Shown here: piece by piece, positions 37,839 to 45,336 of the stretch | Position numbering within the stretch: position 1 is the stretch's first letter | Layout of the letters: each line of letters begins with the position of its first letter | Source of the DNA: Gimibacter soli | Lineage (GTDB): Bacteria; Pseudomonadota; Alphaproteobacteria; Sphingomonadales; Kordiimonadaceae | Length of the DNA: 64,000 nucleotides | Direction of reading: 5' to 3' | Assembly: GCF_028463845.1 (NCBI RefSeq) | Contig: NZ_CP116805.1 | Location: 2,480,001 to 2,544,000 of the forward strand | Made by a program: the position numbers and the translations under genes | Notes under the pieces: generated by a model | Databases searched by the model: none | The model's input: only the letters and a program-made list of their open reading frames with translations | Told to the model about the DNA's origin: nothing

Positions 37839-38753
37839 CTATTTGAAGGCGCCCTTTTTCCTTAGGCTCCAGAAAAGCGAGATACCGGCGAGCACCGGGT
37901 GGCGGCGCATCCAGTCGGTGACTTCGATCTCCACCCCCGAATGACGGCGGATCTTCCAGGCAAGATAGTCGATGCCACCATCAAAGGTCATGGAAGCCTT
38001 CACAAGCCTGAGGAAACTGACAACCTTGCCGTTCCAGCGGCGCCGCGCCCAAAGGAAGCCGGGCGAGTGTGGCATCGGGATGCCGTCAGCCGCGATCACA
38101 CCGGCAAGCGACGGCGTGAAGCGGTCATACCGTTCCTGATCGAGCAGATAAAGCTCCAGCCCCTTGCCCGGCTTTTCAGACCGCAGCTCGGCCGCATAGG
38201 TGGCCTCGAAGGCTGCCACCCACCAGTCGCGCGGCGCCGCGCTTTCGATCAGCGGCTTTGCAGCCTCGAGCATCGTCACGCTGGCCTCAGCAATGGCTGC
38301 AGCAATCCGGTCGCGCGATGCGTCATCTTTGGCTGAAAGCAGTAGTGTCGGCTGCGAGAAACGCGCCCAGACGGAGACATTCAGGCAGCTGCGCCCGGTG
38401 CGGTATTCAAGATCGGCAAGCGACAGGACGGCATATTTGGACCGCACGATCATGCCGCCATGATTGAACTCATGATAAAACACGTTCGGCGGGATCAGCT
38501 TGTTGGCAACGGCCAGAAACCGGCTTTTATAGGCCGCAGCATAATCACTGACGATCACATAGAAATCGAGGATCTTGTCCTCGATCTCGCCCGTCCGCAG
38601 GCAGGAACCATAGAAGAGCGTGCCAAGAGCGGCATCCCCATAAAGGGCGGCAATCCGGCTGGCGGCTTCAACCGCGGCCTCGGCGGCCGGGCGCTGCCAT
38701 TCCTGAAGGATGAAATCGCGGGCGCCCGCGCGGGCTTCCTGTGGCGTGGTCAT
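37839..38753 (-). CDS. Nucleotidyltransferase-like protein of the ceramide headgroup cluster
   Basis: 304 residues, no signal peptide. Near the N-terminus GTLFYGSCLRTG (Gly-Ser at 49-50) followed by EIEDKILDFYVIVSD (Asp 59 and Asp 63) resembles the GS...D-x-D core of pol-beta-type nucleotidyltransferases. The rest is mixed alpha/beta with a basic, hydrophobic C-terminal part (residues about 240-304) that may bind membranes. It sits next to spt and 16 bases downstream of the lipid-kinase gene. By position it corresponds to one of the cpg genes for ceramide phosphoglycerate in Caulobacter; I infer a headgroup role and cannot name the reaction. Confidence 0.72.
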   Translation of the reverse strand: MTTPQEARAGARDFILQEWQRPAAEAAVEAASRIAALYGDAALGTLFYGSCLRTGEIEDKILDFYVIVSDYAAAYKSRFLAVANKLIPPNVFYHEFNHGGMIVRSKYAVLSLADLEYRTGRSCLNVSVWARFSQPTLLLSAKDDASRDRIAAAIAEASVTMLEAAKPLIESAAPRDWWVAAFEATYAAELRSEKPGKGLELYLLDQERYDRFTPSLAGVIAADGIPMPHSPGFLWARRRWNGKVVSFLRLVKASMTFDGGIDYLAWKIRRHSGVEIEVTDWMRRHPVLAGISLFWSLRKKGAFK

Positions 38754-38769
38754 GCGTGTTGGCCGCGCG

Positions 38770-39768
38770 TCAGAGCCGGACGAAGGTGAGGCACTTGTCG
38801 CCCCGCAGGACCACAGGGCGGCCCGGGATCGGCGTGTAGATTTCGCCGTCGAGCGTCATCGGGTCGCTGCCTTCGATAAGGATTTCGTCGCCGCAATAGG
38901 TGTGCACGCCTTCTGCCGGGCGGCGGCCAAACACGCCGGTGAGCAGGTCGCGCATGCCGCGCCACACATTGGCGCCGCCAAATTCAACCGCTGCGAAACG
39001 AAGGCCACCAAGTCCGTCCTCGGCATAGGGGCGCAGGCCGAACAGAAGCCGGTCGAGCGTCGTCGCCGTCACGATGGCGAAACGCCCGGTCAGCGTTACC
39101 CTGCCCCGTACATCAAGCTGCATGGGTTCGGACGCCATCAGGTTGCGGTCCTTGCCAAGGCCGGCGGCGGACGAGATCAGCTTGAAGGCCGACCACAGGT
39201 GCGCCATCCAGTTGGGCAGGCCAAGGCTGTAGGCATTCTCGCGGCACCAGAAGATGCCTTTCACGATACCGGCAGTCCCGAAGAAGGTGCCAACCTTGGG
39301 GTGCGATCCGTCGCCAAGGTCCAGCTCGATCAGCTGGCGGCTGGTCAGGTTGTCGTCCACCTTGCCGAAGGCCGCGAGGCGCAGCAATTTTTTGAGGACA
39401 GCATCCGGCCGCCCTTTGGCGCCAAGGTCTGCAGCCGTCATGTTCGTCTTGCCGCCGGGCAGGAAGGAAACCGGCGGCGTCGATTTGAAGGGGTTGCGGT
39501 AGAGAAGTGCAGCAAGCACGGCACCGATCGTGCCGTCGCCGCCGTTGATGACCACGAGGCCGACGCCGGCACGGGCGAACAGCGCAAGGCCTTCATCGAT
39601 GGATTCGATGCCATCAAGTTCGAAATGGATCACATGCGGGGTGGCATCCACAATGGAGCGGATGCGGCTCATGCCCTCGGCATTGGTGGAACTGCGCGGG
39701 TTGGAAAGAATACCGACGAGCAAGATGCCCGATTTGCCTTCTTCCACGATATGCCGCTCATGCTGCAT
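38770..39768 (-). CDS. DAGK/LCB5-type lipid kinase, probable ceramide kinase
   Basis: 332 residues. The diacylglycerol-kinase catalytic domain is clear: ILSNPRSSTN near residue 18, VVINGGDGTIGAVLAALL (GGDGT) near 75, and SFLPGGKTNMTAADLG near 105, where the usual GTxND reads GKTNM. Later HTYCGDEILIEG and an acidic PMTLDGEIY (the D-G-E metal/lipid site). In Caulobacter the kinase CpgB of this family phosphorylates ceramide, and the gene lies beside spt as here. Ceramide as substrate is inferred from context. Confidence 0.87.
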   Translation of the reverse strand: MQHERHIVEEGKSGILLVGILSNPRSSTNAEGMSRIRSIVDATPHVIHFELDGIESIDEGLALFARAGVGLVVINGGDGTIGAVLAALLYRNPFKSTPPVSFLPGGKTNMTAADLGAKGRPDAVLKKLLRLAAFGKVDDNLTSRQLIELDLGDGSHPKVGTFFGTAGIVKGIFWCRENAYSLGLPNWMAHLWSAFKLISSAAGLGKDRNLMASEPMQLDVRGRVTLTGRFAIVTATTLDRLLFGLRPYAEDGLGGLRFAAVEFGGANVWRGMRDLLTGVFGRRPAEGVHTYCGDEILIEGSDPMTLDGEIYTPIPGRPVVLRGDKCLTFVRL

Positions 39769-39844
39769 CGTGCGCGTTCCAATCCCTGCTATGCTGACCG
39801 GCGTCTTCTTACCGTTTCAACAGCCAGCCTGCAAGCATCGTCGG

Positions 39845-40354
39845 TCAGCTACGCCGGAGCTTGCGCCGTTTCTCGGTCTGTTCCTTGTCTTTCCCGAACA
39901 TATATTGAAGATCGATAGAAACCAATGTTTCTCCGGCGGGTGCGTCAAAAACGACATCTTCATGGTCGGGTGCCGAGAGGCCAAGCTTGGGATTGTTCGA
40001 AAAACCGAAGCCTTCCGAGAAAAAATCGGATTTCCCGTTCGCATTGCGGTCATGCAGGATCACCAGCGCATAACGGCCGGGTGCAGGGAGCGGCACACAG
40101 ATGCTGGCATCGTCCTCAAGGGCGGGCACCTCGATGCGAACGAGCTTTTTGCCCTTCTTCAGGAACTCTGCCTTGTCGCTACTGTAAACCTGCGCGCGCA
40201 GGTTACCCTCCGCCGAGCGGATATTGTGGATTTCTGCGCGGATCACGGCGCCGCTTGGCGGTACCTCGCAATCAGCTGATGACTTTTCTTCGGCCTGGAC
40301 CGGGACCGAAACCATTGTCAGGGCAAGCAGGAAAGGAAGCGTAATGCGCTTCAA
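39845..40354 (-). CDS. Secreted DUF2141 protein
   Basis: 169 residues with a signal peptide (RITLPFLLALTMVSVPVQA). DUF2141 features: EIHNIRSAEGNLRAQVYSS, VPLPAPGRYALVILHDRNANGK, and EGFGFSNNPKLG. A C-terminal tail is highly charged (GKDKEQTEKRRKLRR). The D-x-N-x-N-G-K stretch is a likely calcium-binding loop. Same strand and 76 bases upstream of the lipid-kinase gene, so it may be the first gene of a headgroup operon; periplasmic location would suit a lipid-binding or trafficking function, which is conjecture. Confidence 0.85.
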   Translation of the reverse strand: MKRITLPFLLALTMVSVPVQAEEKSSADCEVPPSGAVIRAEIHNIRSAEGNLRAQVYSSDKAEFLKKGKKLVRIEVPALEDDASICVPLPAPGRYALVILHDRNANGKSDFFSEGFGFSNNPKLGLSAPDHEDVVFDAPAGETLVSIDLQYMFGKDKEQTEKRRKLRRS

Positions 40355-40524
40355 AAGACATCTCCTCTATCTTCGCCGTCGGGTCTTTTTTCTGTTCTGG
40401 CCCGTACAGGCATCGCCGTCCAAGGTGGCAAAAATAAGGTAGAGCAGCACAAGCGTCACCGAGCAAACGATTTTTCAACACAAATTGGCTTGCATCGGCG
40501 CCCGCGCCCGTGTAGCGCGGACTG

Positions 40525-41715
40525 ATGCTGACCCTTCTTGACCGCTATGTCCTGCGCCTTGTCATGACCCCGCTCATGACCACGCTCGGTATTGCGGCCC
40601 TCCTCCTTATCCTCGAGCGAATGCTGCGGCTTTTCGACTTCGTGGTGAACGAGGGCGGCCCTGTGGGCGTGGTGTTCGAGATGCTGGCGAACCTGACGCC
40701 GCACTATATGGGGCTTGCCCTGCCCATCGGGCTTTTCCTCGGCATCCTTGTCGCCTTCCGGAACCTTTCACTTTCAAGTGAGCTCGATGCCCTGCAGACC
40801 AACGGCGTCGGCCTTGGCCGTTTGCTGCGCCCGGTCCTGATGCTGGCGCTTCTCCTGATGGCAGTGAATGTGGCGCTCGTTGGTTGGGTCCAGCCGCACA
40901 GCCGCTATGCTTACCGCGGCCTTGTCTATGACCTGCGCTCGGGCGCGCTTGGCGCCTCGATCCGGGTCGGCGAATTTGTCGAGATCGGTGACGACACCGT
41001 GCTTCGGATCGAAGAGTCGCACAATCAGGGCAGCGACCTGCGCGGTATCTTTGTCGAGCGCCGCGACAGCCGGGGCAGCATCGCCGTTTCCGCCGACCGC
41101 GGCGGCTTCTTTGCAACCAGCGACGAACAGACCGTGATGCTGCGGCTTTATGACGGCATGCTCATTGACCTTAACGAGAACCAGATGAAGCCGCGTGTGC
41201 TGTCATTCGATCAGCAGGACCTGACCTTCCGCCTGCCGACCGGCAGCACCTTCCGCGACCGGCTGGGCGAAGAGCTTGAGATGACCCTGCCGGAACTGTA
41301 CCGGCACCAGCATGACAGCAGCCTGCCCCCTGAAAGCCGCCAGCGCATGGAAGCCAACTTCCACTGGCGCCTGATGCACAGCCTGACCTTCCTTGTGTTG
41401 CCGCTCCTTGCCGTGCCCATGGGCATCACCAACAAGCGCGCCACCAAGGCCACGGGCTTCGTCGTCGGCCTCACGCTCGTCATCGTTTATAACGAACTGA
41501 TGGAAGCGATGGAGACGCTGATCATCAGCGGCCATTCTCCCTTTACCACCATGTGGCTGCTGTTTGCCGGTTTCACGATACTCAGCCTGTACCTCTTCCG
41601 CGTTGCCGCCTATAAGGTAGGCGGTGACCCGCTCGCATGGGTCAACGGCATCTGGAGCAGCATCAAGACACCGCTGATCCGCACGACCCGCCGACTGATC
41701 GGAGTGAAAGACTGA
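40525..41715 (+). CDS. LptF/LptG (YjgP/YjgQ) family permease, first of pair
   Basis: 396 residues. Three N-terminal membrane segments (RLVMTPLMTTLGIAALLLI; YMGLALPIGLFLGILVAF; VLMLALLLMAVNVALVGW), a periplasmic beta-jellyroll region (about residues 130-270: IRVGEFVEIGDD ... DGMLIDLNE) and three C-terminal segments, the layout of LptF/LptG. SELDALQTNGVGLGRLLRP matches the coupling helix contacting the ATPase. Canonical members pull LPS from the inner membrane with LptB. The pair here lies within the ceramide gene block. The TGATG overlap with the next gene shows translational coupling. Confidence 0.92.
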   Translation: MLTLLDRYVLRLVMTPLMTTLGIAALLLILERMLRLFDFVVNEGGPVGVVFEMLANLTPHYMGLALPIGLFLGILVAFRNLSLSSELDALQTNGVGLGRLLRPVLMLALLLMAVNVALVGWVQPHSRYAYRGLVYDLRSGALGASIRVGEFVEIGDDTVLRIEESHNQGSDLRGIFVERRDSRGSIAVSADRGGFFATSDEQTVMLRLYDGMLIDLNENQMKPRVLSFDQQDLTFRLPTGSTFRDRLGEELEMTLPELYRHQHDSSLPPESRQRMEANFHWRLMHSLTFLVLPLLAVPMGITNKRATKATGFVVGLTLVIVYNELMEAMETLIISGHSPFTTMWLLFAGFTILSLYLFRVAAYKVGGDPLAWVNGIWSSIKTPLIRTTRRLIGVKD

Positions 41716-42863
41716 TGGCCATGAAGTTCCTGCGCCCCCTGATGCCCTCGGGCACGCTGGCGCGCTACATGATCCGGATGCATCTCGGTCGCTTCTTCGG
41801 CATTCTCATCGGCCTCTGCGCCGTGCTGCAGCTTCTGGACCTTCTGGCCCAGTCGGACGAGATCATGGCGGCCGACGGCGCCACGTCAGCCTCGCTCATC
41901 ACCTATGTTGGCCTGCGCTTGCCGCAGATCATCAGCCAGTTCGTGCCATTTGTGGCGCTTCTTGCCACCCTTCTGACCCTAGCCACGCTCAACCAGCACA
42001 GCGAGGTGATCGTGATGAAGGCCGCCGGGCTTTCCGCGCACCGCATCCTCTTGCCTGTCGGCTATGCCTCCTTCTTCATCGCTGTCGCGCACTTCACCTT
42101 CAACGAAACCGTTGTGGTGGATGCCACCGACCAGCTCGATTACTGGGCCGAGCATGGCTACGCGATCGACCTGCCACCCAAAACCTCCAACACCGGGCGC
42201 GTGTGGGTGAAGGAAGGTGAGACAGTCATCCTTGTGGAAGCCGTCAGCCAGGTGCAGAACCGAGTGGTGCTAGACAAGGTCAACCTTTTCGAACGCGATG
42301 GCTCGGGCCGCCTCAAGGCCATTGCCCGCGCCGATTTTGCCTGGCACCAGGATGGCAAGTGGACTCTCCATGAGGTCCGCCGCTTTGACGCAGGCTCGCA
42401 CGAGCTTTCCGTCACGCCGCTTGAAGAATGGAATATCCCGACGCGTCCGCAGCGCTTCATGGCACTGACGGTGAAACCCAAACATGAATCGCTTTTCTCG
42501 CTGTGGCATTCGATCGATGAACTGAAGGCCGAGGGCCTGCCGACCGAACGACTGATGACGAGCCTGCTGCACAAGATTGCCGCCCCGGCCTCAAGCCTCC
42601 TGATGCCGCTGCTGGCCGCTGTCGCCGCCTTCGGTGTGCACCGCGCCGGCAGCCTGTTCATGCGGCTTGTGATGGGCATGGCGCTCGGTTTCGGTTTCTT
42701 CGTCGCCGACAATTTCATGCTGGCGATGGGCGAGTTCGGCGTGGCGCCGCCGCTGCTGGCTTCGTTTGCGCCTTTCCTTCTGTTCCTTGTCGTCGGCTAT
42801 GCCGTGATCTTCCATACTGAAGAAGGGCACAAACTGCCCCGCCGCAAAGAGGTCTCCGCGTGA
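41715..42863 (+). CDS. LptF/LptG (YjgP/YjgQ) family permease, second of pair
   Basis: 382 residues from the ATG at 41715 that shares one base with the previous stop; an ATG at 41721 is also possible. Six membrane segments flanking a periplasmic beta domain (VWVKEGETVILVEAVSQVQN, GKWTLHEVRRFD). The first cytoplasmic helix TLNQHSEVIVMKAAGLSAHRIL is the LptG-type coupling region. With the preceding gene it forms the two permease subunits of an Lpt-like exporter; the ATPase (LptB) is not in the window. GTGA overlap with the flippase gene downstream. Confidence 0.92.
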   Translation: MAMKFLRPLMPSGTLARYMIRMHLGRFFGILIGLCAVLQLLDLLAQSDEIMAADGATSASLITYVGLRLPQIISQFVPFVALLATLLTLATLNQHSEVIVMKAAGLSAHRILLPVGYASFFIAVAHFTFNETVVVDATDQLDYWAEHGYAIDLPPKTSNTGRVWVKEGETVILVEAVSQVQNRVVLDKVNLFERDGSGRLKAIARADFAWHQDGKWTLHEVRRFDAGSHELSVTPLEEWNIPTRPQRFMALTVKPKHESLFSLWHSIDELKAEGLPTERLMTSLLHKIAAPASSLLMPLLAAVAAFGVHRAGSLFMRLVMGMALGFGFFVADNFMLAMGEFGVAPPLLASFAPFLLFLVVGYAVIFHTEEGHKLPRRKEVSA

Positions 42864-44404
42864 GCGACCCTCACCTGTCGGATGCCGGGAAGGAAGAGGA
42901 CCAGCGTGCCCGCGTCGCTTCCGGCGCCGGGATGGCGCTGGTGGGCCGCCTTGGCGCCCTGATCGAGGTCGTATCGGTCATCTTCTTCACCTGGGCCTAC
43001 GGGGCCGTCACCTACGGCCTTTTCGCGGTTCTCTGGAGCTATGTGAAAGTCCTGACGGCGGTCAGCGACATCGCCATGACAACCGCCCTGCAGCGCTTCG
43101 TACCACGCGCCGAGGGCGAAGCTGCCGACCATGCGGCAGGCTATGCCCTCAAACTCAGCCTGATTGCTTCGAGCCTGATCGCACTTGCCCTGACTGTCGC
43201 GGCCCCCTTCCTTGGCCGGTTTGTGAACGCCGGGGACGGCGACGCCGAGCATCTGGTGCGCGTGATCCAGCTTTATGCGTGGGTGCTGCCCTTCTGGACG
43301 ATTGTCGAGGTCGCAACCGCCGCCATCCGGGCGCGGCGCACCTTCGGACCCGAAATCCGGGTGCGCATCTTCTATGAGCAAGGCCTTCGCCTCGTCGCAG
43401 CCCTCGCCTTCGCCGGGCTCGGCTTCAATACCTTCGGGCTTTTCGCGGCCCACCTTGTCAGCGTCATTCTGGCGGCGATCCTCGCCCTTCGCCTTGTTGC
43501 CAAACATTATAATTTCCGTGCTGTCATGGCGGCCCCGATGCGGGGATTGCAGGTACAGGCGATGCGCCGCTATGGCCGCACCGTGATGCCCGCGAACCTT
43601 GTGAAGAAGCTCTTCAGCGAATTCCCTGTCATGTATCTGAACCTGCTGCTGCCGGGCGCAGCGGGGGCGGCGGCTGGCGGCTATTATGCCGTGGCCCGCA
43701 AGGTGGCAAGCGCGCTACAACTGGTGCGCCTGACCTTCGAATATGTGATGGCGCCCCTGGCGGCTGAACGCGACGGCAAAGGCGACCGCTCCGCGCTTGG
43801 CGACATGTATGCCTTCGCGACCCGTATCTCGCTGGCGCTTGCCCTGCCCTTCGGCGTGTCGCTGATGGCCGCCCGCCATGACCTGCTGGCTGCACTCACA
43901 CCCGAGTTTCAGGTGGCGGGTAGCGCGATTGTGATCCTGTGCGTGGCGCGGATCATCGAGGCCGCAACCGGGCCATCGTCGGCGATTGTCGAGATGCTCG
44001 GCCACCGCAGCCTGCCGCTTATCAATGGCTTCGCAGGCCTTGCCGTGCTGCTTGCCCTCGGCTTCGCCCTCATTCCGGAACAAGGGGTTACGGGTGCCGC
44101 GTGGGCTGCTGCCTTCGGTATGAATACCACCGCCATCCTTGGCCTTATCCAGACGCATATGCTGTACCGTCTCAACCCCTACACCCGCCCCATGGTGCGC
44201 CCGCTGGCGCTCGGGATCCTTCTCGGGGCGCTGCTATTCGGCCTCGGCGACGCGCTAAACACCTTCGGCCCGCCCTTCGGCCTTGTTTCTGCCGTTTTTG
44301 GCTTTATGGTGTCGCTCCTGATTCTGGTACGGTACGGGATCGGCGCGGAAGATGCCGCTGCACTTGGACGTTTTGGACGTATCCTGCGGCACGGACGAGC
44401 CTGA
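42860..44404 (+). CDS. Polysaccharide/lipid flippase of the MOP (Wzx/MATE-like) superfamily
   Basis: 514 residues, start GTG at 42860 overlapping the LptG-like stop as GTGA. About fourteen hydrophobic segments; the first two-helix repeat contains GAMALVGRLGALIEV-type sequence followed by AYGAVTYGLFAVLWSYV, and mid-protein RYGRTVMPANLVKKLFSEFP, typical of oligosaccharide flippases. Strict translational coupling to the two Lpt-like permeases suggests that the three proteins move the same or related lipid-linked substrate. Substrate unknown. Confidence 0.88.
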   Translation: MSDPHLSDAGKEEDQRARVASGAGMALVGRLGALIEVVSVIFFTWAYGAVTYGLFAVLWSYVKVLTAVSDIAMTTALQRFVPRAEGEAADHAAGYALKLSLIASSLIALALTVAAPFLGRFVNAGDGDAEHLVRVIQLYAWVLPFWTIVEVATAAIRARRTFGPEIRVRIFYEQGLRLVAALAFAGLGFNTFGLFAAHLVSVILAAILALRLVAKHYNFRAVMAAPMRGLQVQAMRRYGRTVMPANLVKKLFSEFPVMYLNLLLPGAAGAAAGGYYAVARKVASALQLVRLTFEYVMAPLAAERDGKGDRSALGDMYAFATRISLALALPFGVSLMAARHDLLAALTPEFQVAGSAIVILCVARIIEAATGPSSAIVEMLGHRSLPLINGFAGLAVLLALGFALIPEQGVTGAAWAAAFGMNTTAILGLIQTHMLYRLNPYTRPMVRPLALGILLGALLFGLGDALNTFGPPFGLVSAVFGFMVSLLILVRYGIGAEDAAALGRFGRILRHGRA

Positions 44405-44512
44405 GACCTGCGTGCGGCACAGTGCCGCGTATCAGAAAATGATGTTGCGGTGCAGCCATCGAGGCTAGTATGACCGCGATTAGACAGCGAAAATGATTGC
44501 GGAGTGCAAGCA

Positions 44513-45301
44513 ATGCGGTTCAGCTTCCTGAAGCAGAAGAGCCATTATCTCGACAAGATGACCATCAAAGAACTGGTGGTCGCCTTCTTCGGCTATTATG
44601 CCGTGCAGGTGTATCTGGTGCTGGCGGCCGTCAGCCTTTATGTCGCCTTCACCTATGGCACCAGCCTTCTCATGGGCCTTGCAGCAGCCGCGATCGCCAT
44701 CGCGCTTTATCCGCTGTCGTGGTACATCACCCACCGCTGGATCCTGCACGGGCAGTGGCTTTACAAGAACCCGCTGACCGCCCCGCTCTGGAAGCGGATC
44801 CATTATGATCACCATCAGGACCCGCACCATCTCGAGGTGCTGTTCGGCGCGCTTTACACCACACTGCCGGCCATCGGCATCGTGACCATTCCGGCTGGCT
44901 ACTATCTGGACGGGATCGGCGGCGCAGGTGCGGGCTTCGCGGCAGGTGTGCTCTGGACCTGTTTCTATGAATTCTGCCACTGCATCCAGCACCTGAACTA
45001 CAAGCCCAAGAATGCGTTCCTGAAGCATATGAAGGAACAGCACATGATGCACCACTTCCATGATGAAGATGGCAACTATGGCATCACCAGCTTCTTCTGG
45101 GACAAGCTCTTTGGCACCTATTACCTGCGCAAGGAACGCCCCGTGAAAAGCACCACTGTCTTCAACCTCGGCTATACCGAGGAAGTCGCGGCGGTCTATC
45201 CGTGGGTCGCGAACCTTTCAGGCGGCGTCGATGACCGCCGGCCCCGCGAAAAACGCGATGGCTACAAATCCGGCGCAGAAGACACGAAGGCGGCTGAATA
45301 A
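44513..45301 (+). CDS. Fatty-acid-hydroxylase-superfamily membrane enzyme
   Basis: 262 residues from the ATG at 44513, with GGAG eight bases upstream (a GTG at 44504 overlaps that site and is less likely). Membrane segments near residues 20-65 and 100-140 surround the di-iron histidine clusters: THRWILHG, IHYDHHQDPHH, FCHCIQHLNY and QHMMHHFHDEDGNYG. This is the sterol desaturase / fatty acid hydroxylase pattern. In this locus a sphingoid-base or ceramide hydroxylase is the natural guess, but the family also includes carotenoid and sterol enzymes. Confidence 0.88.
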   Translation: MRFSFLKQKSHYLDKMTIKELVVAFFGYYAVQVYLVLAAVSLYVAFTYGTSLLMGLAAAAIAIALYPLSWYITHRWILHGQWLYKNPLTAPLWKRIHYDHHQDPHHLEVLFGALYTTLPAIGIVTIPAGYYLDGIGGAGAGFAAGVLWTCFYEFCHCIQHLNYKPKNAFLKHMKEQHMMHHFHDEDGNYGITSFFWDKLFGTYYLRKERPVKSTTVFNLGYTEEVAAVYPWVANLSGGVDDRRPREKRDGYKSGAEDTKAAE

Positions 45302-45336
45302 GCCGCCTTTGGCGTATCAGTACGGGGAAGCATACT

